Made by a program: the position numbers and the translations under genes. Below, piece by piece: positions 6,981-16,461 of a stretch of DNA of 43,014 nucleotides (within the stretch, counting starts at the first letter, position 1; every line of letters begins with the position of its first letter). This DNA is from a virus: IMG/VR virus record IMGVR_UViG_3300017772_000022, positions 1-43,014 of that record; one strand, given 5' to 3'. Under the pieces are notes generated by a model, which had not been told where the DNA came from, did no database searches, and was given only the letters and a program-made list of their open reading frames with translations.

Positions 6981-9900
6981 TTATTTACTAAGTACGCCCT
7001 TGTAGATTCTTCCTAGCTCTATTAGAGCCTCCACTTCACTTGCGTCTGACATTTCAGGTGGCTCACCATTCTGGCGCATCCACTCACTCATAGCAAGCTT
7101 ACGTGTATCCTTGTCAAGCTTACGAAACTTCTCGTGTGCTAGTAGCAGTGGGTCAGTTCTAGCTCCGCTAACTTCCTTAGCTAAATCTAAAAACTTATTC
7201 TTCTGCGCCTTGAGGTAAGGAACAATACGTTTGTTTACAAACTTATCTATACTTTCAGACTTTCTTACAGCCCTCATATCAGGATCTGTACTGTTTAAGT
7301 ATTCCTTACGTAATGCTGTCTCATATGATTTTGAAATGTCTACAAGAGCAGGAACTGCTTCTTGCATGTATGCATTCTCAATACGCTTACGAGATGGTAT
7401 CTTAGATTTGCTACCCATTTCCCAGTCATTGAAACCTTTGTCCTTAAGGTACTCACCTGATGGGTTGTCCATTGAGTATTGTGTAATACCTGCGACAAGA
7501 CCCAAACCCATAGACTTACGTTCTTTGTCAGGTTGAAATATATCTACACGCTCTTCTCTTTCAAATTCTTTCGATGGAGTAAATACATTGGTCAATCCAG
7601 CCTGTCTAAATGACCTAGAGGTTTCCTCCAAAGAAGCATCAAGATAACTTTCTGTAAGCGTGGCTCTATCGTCAGCCTGATCTGCATACCATGCAGGTCT
7701 ATACCCTGTAGCTCTCTGTAACTCAGGTATCTGTGTAAGAGGTATAGCCCATGTACGTAAGTAATCTGCAACGCCCCTTGATACAAGCTTCTTAGCAGAC
7801 TCACTAGACACTAAGTCTTTTTCACTCGCAATGATGTTACGTATTTCTTCGACGTAAATGTTTGCAACGCCTGTTCTTGCAGCAGTACCTAAGAAAGTTT
7901 CTTGTACATCTTTTACGTCGAACCAAGAACCAAATGTACCTTCACTTAATCTACGCGCACCTTCAGCTATCCACAGTGCTTGACGCATAGGGAAAAAGGA
8001 AGTAGCATCCCAGACTGTACCCTCTTCTGTTTGTATTTCTTTGTAGTCTGAGGGAGCGTCATCAGAATTTCTGTACTGTACCGCCGCCAATATACCTAAA
8101 CCACCAGTTAAGTTACGTGCTATATTCTGCCTGTCTTTACGATCAAACTTATCGCCAAACTTTTTACCATCAATATTAAACGCACGTTTAATCATAGGGT
8201 TAAGTGCACCACCACCATACTGACCCATAAGTTCTAATGATTTAAACATAAATCGTGGGAAGGGAGTGGTAACTGCAGTAAGACCATTACGAGTTAAGAA
8301 GTTACTTATGTTATTAAACACAGGTATCTCAGGTGGGCTTGCATACGTAATGTCTAACGCCCTTCTTGTACTGTCTTCAATTAATTCTTCAAAGGCAGGT
8401 GCACCTTTAGGTCTAACCTTACTACTGTTAGCAATAAGATCATCTATCTTACCTTCTTTAAGAAGCTCCATGAGATCTTTACCATAGTCGCGTTTTACTA
8501 GACGCTCTAGCTCACCAATAAACGCAGCCCTACGTATTGTAAATTCTTGTATTCTGTTTGGTGTATTGAGTAGTGTTACTGCATCTTCTACTTTAGATAA
8601 GCCCTTATCGATAAAGCCACCCTGACCCCTACCTGTAGCAGTCTGATACTCATTAACTAGATCAAACATATTAGTGTGCTGCTTCATAAACTCAGGGCGT
8701 TTAAGTACAAAGTCTGTAACTTCTTTAGACAGCACAGGATTTAAATACATTCTCTGCAGCATTCGAGTGCTACCAGCATAACTATCCCAGCTTGCTAGTG
8801 TTCTACCACCTGCACCCAATGCTTTAGCGCCAGCCTTTAGTAAACCTATATCACCTCTTTTTTGAAACTGATCAGACATATTAATTAAGATGTTATCAAA
8901 AACATTTTCAAGTGTTTCTAGTGGAGTACGTATAGCCGCAGATCCAGCGTTACGAAACGCAGTCTTAACCATAGATACCATGCCACCACGACGAATGTTT
9001 TCAATTCGACGCCAACCTTTTACAAACCTGTTTTGTTTGTCAGCCTGTACTTTTTCTTTAGCCCTAGTTAAATCATCTAGTGATGCAGCCTTACGTATCT
9101 GTGATAACTTATTAAGTATTTTACCAGCTTCTGATCCACCAGAAACAACCATGTGCACGTAATCATCAAACGACAGGCCGTACTTAGACAGAACATCAGC
9201 CAACTCTTGACTGTCTGCAAAGCCACTGTCTACATCTGTAGTAAGTCTAAACAGACCTTCAATAATTGTCTCATTTTTACGGAATGCTTTAGGGTTTTTC
9301 TTTTTAAACTCAGACGCTACTGCCACAATAGCATTAAACTTTTCTGGTTTAAGTAATGGGTTGACTAGTTCATCAGCTTCATCTGTTAAACCAGTTAGTG
9401 CTTTTTCTTCTGTTACCTTATACTTACGTTCAGCGGTAACTCTATCAGACACAAAGTCAGCAGCACGAATGTCCTGCATAGCCTTTACATCTTCTGCAAC
9501 CTCAAGGCCATGTGCTTTAGCTGCATTAAAGTCTAGTGTCTTTTTACCGTTAACTGTCTTTGAAACTACAACAGCCTTACCTGTAGCCTCAGATATACTA
9601 GCTTCGTATTCGTCAATAAGCTGATCTGCAATGTCAGAGTTTTCGTCAGCTACCTTTTTAGCTTCTGCTTGTTTAGCAGCCGTAACAGAAGCAGAGTTTT
9701 TCTCTATCTCTGCCATAGTACGAGCGCCTTTAGTTTTGTTCTTAAGACCTTTCAGTATGGGTGCTGCTAGTTGTTTTGTTCCTGTGATAGTAAATGCAAG
9801 TTCTGCTGCACTAATACCAAGGTTAACAGCCATAACCCCGTACTCACCATCTTCATAAGCCTGTCTTGCATTAGCTACATTCTCAGGGATGTCAGCAATA

Positions 9901-10541
9901 CCCATAGCAGCGCCTAAAAAAGGTGACCACTCAGCGCCTTCGATTATATATGTAATAGTTAAGGGTGAATAACCTTGATCCACTAGAGTAGTAGCTAACT
10001 CACTACGTATAGGATTATCACTCTTTATCATTTCATCTACCATGTATGCACGATCTTCACGCTCTATCATGTAGTCACGTAAAACTTCTTCACGTGTAGG
10101 TTTTCTTACGTCATCCCCTAATTGTATATTAGTAATGTCTTCTACTTCTACTTTGTAGTATCTATCATCTTTTAATACACGCTCACGCTCCCAGTTAGCA
10201 ACGGCTGTAGCGTAAATATTATCTATGTTTTCTTCCGCAAAGTCAAAGTCTTTATTCATCAAAGCGTCAACACGAGGGTCTAATCCCTCTGGCTCTTCTG
10301 TTACTTCCTGTTGCTGTTGCGCTTTTTCATATATACTTTTATCAGGAGCCTTATACAAGGGAGCCTGTATGGTAGCCTCACCGTCTTCCGTTTCCTCCTC
10401 GTCAACTGTAGATATCACAGGTGCAAAACTATCCTCTACAATAGTAGATTCCACAACAGGACTTGGCTCAAAAAGATCATCATCCCTTTGTTCCTCTGCA
10501 CCATCAAAGGATGGTAGCTTAGGTGCAAACATGTCTTCCAT
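6981..10541 (-). CDS. Large internal virion / DNA-ejection protein
   Basis: This 1186-residue product is the last and largest gene of the late region. The first 100 residues are acidic and low-complexity (many Glu, Asp and Pro). A hydrophobic stretch lies around residues 225-260 (WSPFLGAAMGIADI..., then LGISAAELAFTITG), followed by long Ala/Lys/Glu-rich helices. The size, helical content and position after the tail genes match the large ejection proteins of podoviruses, which leave the capsid with the DNA and form a channel across the cell envelope. I see no transglycosylase motif. The ATG at 10541 shares a base with the preceding stop; a GTG 18 bases upstream is less likely. Confidence 0.65.
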   Translation of the reverse strand: MEDMFAPKLPSFDGAEEQRDDDLFEPSPVVESTIVEDSFAPVISTVDEEETEDGEATIQAPLYKAPDKSIYEKAQQQQEVTEEPEGLDPRVDALMNKDFDFAEENIDNIYATAVANWERERVLKDDRYYKVEVEDITNIQLGDDVRKPTREEVLRDYMIEREDRAYMVDEMIKSDNPIRSELATTLVDQGYSPLTITYIIEGAEWSPFLGAAMGIADIPENVANARQAYEDGEYGVMAVNLGISAAELAFTITGTKQLAAPILKGLKNKTKGARTMAEIEKNSASVTAAKQAEAKKVADENSDIADQLIDEYEASISEATGKAVVVSKTVNGKKTLDFNAAKAHGLEVAEDVKAMQDIRAADFVSDRVTAERKYKVTEEKALTGLTDEADELVNPLLKPEKFNAIVAVASEFKKKNPKAFRKNETIIEGLFRLTTDVDSGFADSQELADVLSKYGLSFDDYVHMVVSGGSEAGKILNKLSQIRKAASLDDLTRAKEKVQADKQNRFVKGWRRIENIRRGGMVSMVKTAFRNAGSAAIRTPLETLENVFDNILINMSDQFQKRGDIGLLKAGAKALGAGGRTLASWDSYAGSTRMLQRMYLNPVLSKEVTDFVLKRPEFMKQHTNMFDLVNEYQTATGRGQGGFIDKGLSKVEDAVTLLNTPNRIQEFTIRRAAFIGELERLVKRDYGKDLMELLKEGKIDDLIANSSKVRPKGAPAFEELIEDSTRRALDITYASPPEIPVFNNISNFLTRNGLTAVTTPFPRFMFKSLELMGQYGGGALNPMIKRAFNIDGKKFGDKFDRKDRQNIARNLTGGLGILAAVQYRNSDDAPSDYKEIQTEEGTVWDATSFFPMRQALWIAEGARRLSEGTFGSWFDVKDVQETFLGTAARTGVANIYVEEIRNIIASEKDLVSSESAKKLVSRGVADYLRTWAIPLTQIPELQRATGYRPAWYADQADDRATLTESYLDASLEETSRSFRQAGLTNVFTPSKEFEREERVDIFQPDKERKSMGLGLVAGITQYSMDNPSGEYLKDKGFNDWEMGSKSKIPSRKRIENAYMQEAVPALVDISKSYETALRKEYLNSTDPDMRAVRKSESIDKFVNKRIVPYLKAQKNKFLDLAKEVSGARTDPLLLAHEKFRKLDKDTRKLAMSEWMRQNGEPPEMSDASEVEALIELGRIYKGVLSK

Positions 10542-11716
10542 TAACCTGAATGACCCCACAGTAAATTACCAAAAGTAGTTTTTACTGCGCTATACACTAG
10601 TCCATTATGAACGTACTGTATGACAGTATTAGCATCGAAGCTTTGTTTTTCTTCAAGTACATCTTTGACACTACGAGGTGTACCATCAGATTTGGTAGAA
10701 GGTTTAAATTCATTATTACCATTAACCATTAATTGAGTAGCTAAAACTTGATCTTCTGCACTACCTGCATTTAATTCTGCAACTGCTGTGTTGTAATTAG
10801 TCTGTACTCTATTAACTAAAGTTGCTTTGTATTTAGTATATTCTTTAAGCACCTCATTGATAGCAGTTTTAGCGCCTGCATCATCCTTCCAAGGCTCTGC
10901 TCGCCTGCGAGCATCTAATGCTAGATAAGAATCTAGGTATAACGCTGCAACATCCCCTTCATTACCAGTCTGAAAAGATTTAATTAAACCTTCAGGAGTT
11001 AGTTCTACAAACTCTTTGCCTCTAAACTTACTCTTAACAGCATTATTAACAATACTATCTAACGATTGCTTACTAAAATAATCACCGCCTAAATCGTTTT
11101 TCTTTTTAAACTCTAGGTATTTTTCGTGTGTATTAGTATACATACTTTCAAGAGCTTCCTTTTCATCTGCATCCTTAGCTTGTGACATAGCAAAGTCTAG
11201 CTCAACAAGTCTTGCTTCAAATGTTTTAGCCTTAGTCGTAAGGGTCTTAGGTAAAGGTTTAAACTTTTCTGCAAAAGGAATAGCTTTTCCTTGACTAACT
11301 GCTGGTCCAGCCGTAGCCTCAGTACGTAGAGATGTAGCAACAGGGGAAACTTTTGAACGTTCTAGCTCATAGTCTCGAACTTCATACATGGTTCTAGGGT
11401 CTAAGTCTTGAGCACTGTATGCTTCAGCTTTATTTAAAGCAAACGTCGCACCTGCCTTACCTGATTTAAGTATGTTAGTGGTCTGTTCTGGGCTGTAATA
11501 TAAAGCTAACTGTCCTGTTAGTAACTCTAACTCACGTTCCTGTGTACGCCTAGCTGCTTCATCTGCCCTTGCTGAAGCACGTGCCTCTTTATCTATCATG
11601 CGCTGCTCAAGGCGCTCTTCTTCACGTATACGTGCAGCTTCTTTATTGCTCTCTTGTATGCGTGCTGATACGGCCTGTGAAAAGCCACCTATGAATGCAC
11701 CTGCATTAAACGCCAT
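10541..11716 (-). CDS. Putative internal virion protein, helical
   Basis: This 391-residue protein begins with a short hydrophobic segment (AFNAGAFIGGFSQAV), followed at residues 20-75 by a highly charged Arg/Glu/Ala helix (RIREEERLEQR, then ARADEAARR) that should form a coiled coil. The rest is mostly helical. A taggag site lies before the ATG. It sits between two other suspected internal proteins and is coupled to the 1186-residue ejection protein by a stop-start overlap. By position it is likely part of the same ejection apparatus. I do not recognise a named family. Confidence 0.6.
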   Translation of the reverse strand: MAFNAGAFIGGFSQAVSARIQESNKEAARIREEERLEQRMIDKEARASARADEAARRTQERELELLTGQLALYYSPEQTTNILKSGKAGATFALNKAEAYSAQDLDPRTMYEVRDYELERSKVSPVATSLRTEATAGPAVSQGKAIPFAEKFKPLPKTLTTKAKTFEARLVELDFAMSQAKDADEKEALESMYTNTHEKYLEFKKKNDLGGDYFSKQSLDSIVNNAVKSKFRGKEFVELTPEGLIKSFQTGNEGDVAALYLDSYLALDARRRAEPWKDDAGAKTAINEVLKEYTKYKATLVNRVQTNYNTAVAELNAGSAEDQVLATQLMVNGNNEFKPSTKSDGTPRSVKDVLEEKQSFDANTVIQYVHNGLVYSAVKTTFGNLLWGHSG

Positions 11717-11718
11717 TG

Positions 11719-12231
11719 TTATCTCCTAGCCATTAAACCTTTTACGCTGTCTACTACATCTTCAGCAACAGCCTCTACGTTTTCTTCTTCACCCTGCTCT
11801 ACCTCATCATCTTCCTTCATGTTTTTTCTAGCACGTTTTACTGCCAGAGCAATCTTGGAATCTGGAAACTTATCAGGATCAATGTCGGGATCACGCAATC
11901 CCATGTCGTATTTAACACCATTCTTATCACCTACAAAAGCAAGCATTTCTAGTATGACGGGTTGGATAAGTATACCAACATCTAATGTGTGCAGCCCCTG
12001 CATTACACCGCCTAGTTGAATTGAATTAGACAGAGCAGCAAGAGGCGTACCTAACTCCATAACATCAAGCAGTTCCTCTTGGAACTTAGGTTCAAGTAAA
12101 CGAGATGAGTAAAACTCTAACGCTTCATCTATTGTATCATACTTAGCTGGTTGCTGCCAAGGCATACTGCCCATCTCAGCTACCATTCCCTGTCCACCTA
12201 CAGGTGCATCAAAGCTTGGACCTTTATCCAT
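11719..12231 (-). CDS. Hypothetical late protein (170 residues)
   Basis: The N-terminus is flexible (Gly/Met/Pro-rich). The central part (DEALEFYSSRLLEPKFQEELL, then PVILEMLAF) is helical. A conserved-looking segment KYDMGLRDPDIDPDKF precedes ALAVKRARKNM. The tail is very acidic. I associate this type with virion gene clusters of marine podoviruses, but no function is known to me. Its start lies inside the end of the 68-residue gene (8-base overlap), and three bases separate it from the next gene, so it belongs to the internal-protein block. Confidence 0.6.
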   Translation of the reverse strand: MDKGPSFDAPVGGQGMVAEMGSMPWQQPAKYDTIDEALEFYSSRLLEPKFQEELLDVMELGTPLAALSNSIQLGGVMQGLHTLDVGILIQPVILEMLAFVGDKNGVKYDMGLRDPDIDPDKFPDSKIALAVKRARKNMKEDDEVEQGEEENVEAVAEDVVDSVKGLMARR

Positions 12232-12430
12232 CTGCTAGAGCCTTTCTTGCCATGTTAATTTCACGTACATACTCAACAACCATTTCACTAGGTTCTTTAG
12301 TAGCCTCAGTTTCTTCTGGCTTCATTGTTCTACGTAGCAGACCACCCTTATCTGATGTAGTTCCCGTAGCTACTTTCTTAGCCTGTGCCTTTCGTAGTAC
12401 ATTTAAATACGCTGTTCTATGATTGTTCAT
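12224..12430 (-). CDS. Small hypothetical late protein (68 residues)
   Basis: This is a basic, soluble, Lys/Arg-rich protein. Residues 1-30 are strongly positive (VLRKAQAKKVATG) and the C-terminal helix (SEMVVEYVREINMARKAL) is amphipathic. A good ggagaaa site lies before the ATG, and the gene fills the gap between the 639-residue and 170-residue genes, overlapping the latter. There is no recognisable domain. It may be a minor virion component or assembly factor, which is inferred only from context. Confidence 0.6.
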   Translation of the reverse strand: MNNHRTAYLNVLRKAQAKKVATGTTSDKGGLLRRTMKPEETEATKEPSEMVVEYVREINMARKALADG

Positions 12431-12445
12431 ACAGTTTCTCCTTAA

Positions 12446-14365
12446 TTAAAACCACCCACCGACAATAGAATCTGCATCTGCAGTTATAATACTTCCTACA
12501 AGATTTCCTGCGGCAGACCACCAACCAGCATTAGCGGAGTCATCAGCACGATCCTTGTATCCTTTTTGACGCATCTCTTCCATAGTCATATTGGCTACTC
12601 TATCTTTTTCACTTTCAGAAGCGTCAAACGCCCACTTCATTGTATCGTTATAAAAACTAAACATATTATTATAGGCAGTGTTAGATATGTCTAAAGCATT
12701 CTTTGCATTTAATTCATTGACCCTGTTTACAGTAGCATTGTCTACAGTAGCAATCTGCCTACGCCAGTTAGCATTAAATTGATCTACTACCAATCTGTTG
12801 TTGGCATTAAATTGCTCACGTTGGTTCTGTACATTAGCGTTAAACTGAGACATAGCATTCTTCTGACCTGAATTGTACTGTGCAATAGCATTAGCTTGAG
12901 AAGAATTAAATTGATTGACCTGTGTACTTAAGTTATCATAGAACTGGTTAGTTTGATTTTCTGATGTAGCGTTAAAAGCATTAGCAGCGTTCTCAGCGGC
13001 AGCATCAGTAAACATACTCTGTACCCTAGACTGTGCTTGGAACATATTAGCAGCCTGTTGATTAGACAAGTTAGTCATATCCATTGTCATAAAGTTCTGT
13101 GCGTTCTGAACTGCAGCTTGCTGACGGTTGCTAAGATTAGCCATATCTAAGTTAGATAATGCAGCAGCTTCTGCCATTACCACAGCTTGCTTGTTATTTA
13201 AATTAGCTAAGTTCATAGTGTTAGCAATACGACTATTTTCTAGTGCAATAGTTTGCTCTGCAGTAAAGTTCATGTTAGCTACGTCAGATACTTTACTTGC
13301 ATTCATAACACGCGACTGAAAAGCTTGATCGAACTCTTGCCCTATGAATGTCGCCCTTTGCTGCGCTGCTAACATAGCACGTTGCTGACGGTTAGACAAG
13401 TTCTGAGCTTCAAATTGTGCGAAGGTAGATGCATCAGCCTGTGCAATAGGCAGCGCACTTTCCATCGCAGCTTGCACCATAGCCTGACCTGCCATACTAG
13501 ATGCAGATATACCACGAGAAGCCATCTTAGACATAACACCACGTAGTGCACCCGCCGCCCATGCAGGGGGATTGTTGGCATCAAAGTCTTTAGTTAACTC
13601 ACCTAGCTGTCCTTGTACAGTAGCTTTCTCAGAAGGTGTAGCTGTTGCAGCCTGTACTTCTTCTGTAAACTTAGCAGCTTTTTGTGCATTAGCTGCACCA
13701 GATATAAGCTCACCGTCTTGTATCTCACGTTGTACAGGGTTCTCCATAAGAATAGCTTCACCCTGTTCAGCTTCTAATTCAGATACGGAACTTTCTGTTT
13801 GTTGTTCAGCAGTTACTTTAGCATCCTCTGATACTTCACCTTTAACTACGTCAACCTTTGCGGCCTCATCAACTTCACCTTCAGTTTTTACAGCAGTTAC
13901 AGTAGCGGCATCTCTAGGATCTACAGTGCCTACCTTATCTACGGTATCTACAGTAGACACTGTTCCAGTTTCTGCTTCCCCTATTTGACCTGTACCTGTA
14001 CCTACAACTTGATTCGTATCTGTATCTACTTTTACAGGGTCTACAACTGTACTCGTTGGCATTGAGCCTGTAGGATCTTGTAATCTTTCAATAGTAACCT
14101 CTGCAGCAGACTTACCTTTGCCTTCTGTGGGTGGGTTTGTACCCGCTTCATCATCATCACCAGCGGCATCCCCCCCTTCGTTATACTTTTTAACCATACC
14201 ACCTTTAGCCATAGCCATAGCTGCCTGTCGGTACGAGTCCATTTTTTGCATGGCACTAGGATTACCCTGTAAGTATTGGTCAAAGTTATTCATATCTCCT
14301 GTGTAGCCAAGAGAACCTGCAATACGATTCATCGCATCTGGTTTAAATCCTTTAAACTGCATCAT
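12446..14365 (-). CDS. Internal virion protein with hendecad coiled coil
   Basis: This 639-residue protein has three parts. Residues 1-75 include a short basic tag (AKGGMVKKYNEGG). Residues 75-230 are a low-complexity Thr/Val/Asp/Glu linker. Residues about 320-557 form a Gln/Asn-rich helical rod with strict 11-residue periodicity (for example AIAQYNSGQKN, AMSQFNANVQN, QREQFNANNRL) and an earlier 22-residue repeat starting NLSNRQQ or NLNNKQA. The C-terminus has a small hydrophobic region (SAAGNLVGSIITA). Such a right-handed coiled coil suits a DNA-ejection tube or a rod inside the capsid. The position next to other internal proteins supports a virion role, but the exact function is inferred. 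Confidence 0.6.
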   Translation of the reverse strand: MMQFKGFKPDAMNRIAGSLGYTGDMNNFDQYLQGNPSAMQKMDSYRQAAMAMAKGGMVKKYNEGGDAAGDDDEAGTNPPTEGKGKSAAEVTIERLQDPTGSMPTSTVVDPVKVDTDTNQVVGTGTGQIGEAETGTVSTVDTVDKVGTVDPRDAATVTAVKTEGEVDEAAKVDVVKGEVSEDAKVTAEQQTESSVSELEAEQGEAILMENPVQREIQDGELISGAANAQKAAKFTEEVQAATATPSEKATVQGQLGELTKDFDANNPPAWAAGALRGVMSKMASRGISASSMAGQAMVQAAMESALPIAQADASTFAQFEAQNLSNRQQRAMLAAQQRATFIGQEFDQAFQSRVMNASKVSDVANMNFTAEQTIALENSRIANTMNLANLNNKQAVVMAEAAALSNLDMANLSNRQQAAVQNAQNFMTMDMTNLSNQQAANMFQAQSRVQSMFTDAAAENAANAFNATSENQTNQFYDNLSTQVNQFNSSQANAIAQYNSGQKNAMSQFNANVQNQREQFNANNRLVVDQFNANWRRQIATVDNATVNRVNELNAKNALDISNTAYNNMFSFYNDTMKWAFDASESEKDRVANMTMEEMRQKGYKDRADDSANAGWWSAAGNLVGSIITADADSIVGGWF

Positions 14366-14380
14366 TGTGTTACTTCCTTA

Positions 14381-14848
14381 TTATCCATTTACTACTTCGT
14401 TTAATCCCCATGTCAAAGCGCCTAAGCCTATTATAAATATTAGTACACCTGCTGTCAATGATAAACCCCAAAATAATTTATCTCTAGCTGCAGCCTGTTG
14501 CTCTAAAGCTTCTTTATGACGTTGCCTAGCAGCAGCTTGCTCCTTGACAACTAGATCCCACATTCCTGGTGGTCCATATAACTGACACGCTGAACGTAAT
14601 TCATCCATACATTCTTTATGTTTCATCTTAGCTTGCGCTATAGCAAAGCCTTCTTCTTCAGATGATGATAGTCTACCTAATGGGCCTTTATGTCTACCCT
14701 TTTCAGCCAGTTGTATTTCAGAGTCAAGTTTAGCTAGTTTACCAAAGTGAGGTAGTAGATCAGCTACATCCCCACCAGCTTTAACTGCAGAACTAACAGC
14801 ACCTGCTATCTTAGTTACTGCGCCAGCAAGTGCTAGTACTTCAATCAT
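14381..14848 (-). CDS. Membrane-anchored late protein (155 residues)
   Basis: The N-terminus is hydrophobic (MIEVLALAGAVTKIAGAV). A charged helical middle follows (EEEGFAIAQAKMKHKE, then YGPPGMWDLVVKEQAAARQR). A strong membrane segment lies near residues 125-150 (LSLTAGVLIFIIGLGALTWG). The segment with YGPPG resembles small virion-associated proteins of marine podoviruses, whose role is not established. With the neighbouring single-span protein it may help the genome cross the envelope or act in lysis. A gggaag site precedes the ATG, and one base separates it from the gene read just before it. Confidence 0.6.
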   Translation of the reverse strand: MIEVLALAGAVTKIAGAVSSAVKAGGDVADLLPHFGKLAKLDSEIQLAEKGRHKGPLGRLSSSEEEGFAIAQAKMKHKECMDELRSACQLYGPPGMWDLVVKEQAAARQRHKEALEQQAAARDKLFWGLSLTAGVLIFIIGLGALTWGLNEVVNG

Positions 14849-15097
14849 TTATCTTCCCACTTGCATCCATAATGCAGTAGTTATAAATGTAAGTACTGCT
14901 ACAGTTCCTAGTTGTACTAGTGTCTTCCACACACTTCTTTTAGTATCACGCCATGAGTCTAACAAACTACGCAACTCTTTAATATCACTAGCTGCGTCCG
15001 TATCAGATAACCCTAAGTCACACAGAGCCTGTTTAGCACCCTTTTTAGCAGCCCTATCTAACATAGCTTCTAGTTTTTCTGGTGTTAAAGTATCCAT
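14849..15097 (-). CDS. DUF6127-like single-span membrane protein
   Basis: This 82-residue protein has an N-terminal charged helix (LTPEKLEAMLDRAAKKGAKQAL), a second helix with RSLLDSWRDTKRSVWKT, and a C-terminal membrane span (LVQLGTVAVLTFITTALWMQV). The architecture matches small phage proteins I know as DUF6127, which are sometimes suspected to be holin-like or virion membrane proteins. Its ATG shares a base with the fibre gene stop. The orientation is probably N-in with the tail in the membrane. The function is not known. Confidence 0.65.
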   Translation of the reverse strand: MDTLTPEKLEAMLDRAAKKGAKQALCDLGLSDTDAASDIKELRSLLDSWRDTKRSVWKTLVQLGTVAVLTFITTALWMQVGR

Positions 15098-16461
15098 TAT
15101 GTATTTAACTCATAATAAGTTACGAATACAGCGCCGCTAGACCCTGCACCAGTAGTACCTGAACCATTTTCTGAGGCAGAACCACCGCCCCCCGCCCCTA
15201 AATAACCATTCCCAGCGCCACCAGCAGAACCACTAGAGTGCTGTACAGCAAAACCACCTTGGAATGTATTTGATACATCGCTGCCCCATTCAGAAGGCTT
15301 TGTGGGAGCGGCTGTTCGATTACCAGCGGCATATCCTGACCCGCTTGCGGTAGAACCATTTACACCACCAGAGCCTAAATCTGGACTACCACCACCTGTA
15401 GCCCCAGAATGGTCACTACCTAAAGATAAACCAGGACCATTCCCACCAGTATAGTTTGATTCTCCCCCAGATCCAGAGCCACCCAATGATGCAGGACAAG
15501 TACCCCAAGCACCAATAGTTGTTGAACTAGAGCTTTCACCTACAGGTAAAGACGCGGTTATAGTAGCATCTATAGCACCCTGCCTACCACCAAAACCTCT
15601 TGAGCCACCTGTAGCAGAGATAGTTGCGCCAGAACCTGTGGGGTTAAACGAGGTAGGTCCACCGTTTCTTCCTGATAAAACTGTTCCACTACCACCGCTG
15701 TAAACAACTCCCCCACCCCCTGCGCCAATACTAATGCTTGCACCATTAATTGTAAGCGAGCCAGAGGCGCTACCTGTTAGAGCTATAGAGCCGCCTGCCC
15801 CGCTACCCAATGTGAGATCAACCTCTACAAAATTATTAACTGAATCAGCGTCTGTAACAGTTTGACTTGTGTTGTTAAGAGTCGTAACATCAACGCCCAG
15901 AGATGTAAACGCAGATGGTTGAGATGTTAGGTTAGTAATAGCAACTATGTCACCCGTAATAATATCACTAGGTGCTACTAAAAATCTAACTTTTGCGGCG
16001 GTTGAACCGCTGGTTAAAACTATTTGTACCTGTGTGAAACTTGAAGTAACGGATGTAATATCATCTGGTACAGAATATCTGCGAAAAGCTGTGCCCCCCG
16101 CAGCCCCGCCTGACGCAACCTTTTCACGACCTGAATCAGTAGAGTGACCACCGCCAGAACCACCACCACCTAAAACATATACATTATATTGCACACAACC
16201 TGATTGTGCTGGCGACCAAAAAGTACCACTAGATTTTGTTTCTGTAGTACCTTTCTTTTTAAGTATTCTATTTTTACTACGATAATTAGAGAAAGAAGTA
16301 GTGGCACCAGAAGCAGGTAAACTACTAGGTACAGGATTAGAACCTCCATTAAGATCTGCGTTAAGGGATACAGCACCAGACTGACCATAGTAGTCACGCA
16401 ACTCACTCATAGATATTGAGCCAGAAGCATGACCAAAGTTATCTAATGAGGTGATAGTCAT
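15097..16461 (-). CDS. Glycine-rich fibre-tip / adhesin protein
   Basis: This 454-residue protein has an N-terminal segment (ISMSELRDYYG) of the type found at the start of phage fibre or tip proteins. A beta-rich central part follows, then an extreme glycine/serine-rich half with many short Gly runs (VLGGGGSGGG, IGAGGGG, GAGGGGSASENG) and an end VTYYELNT. Gly runs like these form polyglycine type II sandwiches in T-even gp38 adhesins and give a rigid receptor-binding head with variable loops. It directly follows the 581-residue fibre gene with a stop-start overlap and probably sits at its tip. The receptor cannot be inferred. Confidence 0.65.
   Translation of the reverse strand: MTITSLDNFGHASGSISMSELRDYYGQSGAVSLNADLNGGSNPVPSSLPASGATTSFSNYRSKNRILKKKGTTETKSSGTFWSPAQSGCVQYNVYVLGGGGSGGGHSTDSGREKVASGGAAGGTAFRRYSVPDDITSVTSSFTQVQIVLTSGSTAAKVRFLVAPSDIITGDIVAITNLTSQPSAFTSLGVDVTTLNNTSQTVTDADSVNNFVEVDLTLGSGAGGSIALTGSASGSLTINGASISIGAGGGGVVYSGGSGTVLSGRNGGPTSFNPTGSGATISATGGSRGFGGRQGAIDATITASLPVGESSSSTTIGAWGTCPASLGGSGSGGESNYTGGNGPGLSLGSDHSGATGGGSPDLGSGGVNGSTASGSGYAAGNRTAAPTKPSEWGSDVSNTFQGGFAVQHSSGSAGGAGNGYLGAGGGGSASENGSGTTGAGSSGAVFVTYYELNT

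Noticed and set aside
6981-10541. Lytic transglycosylase domain in the large ejection protein
   Set aside because: No Glu-Ser or GLMQ-type motif is visible in the N-terminal or central part.
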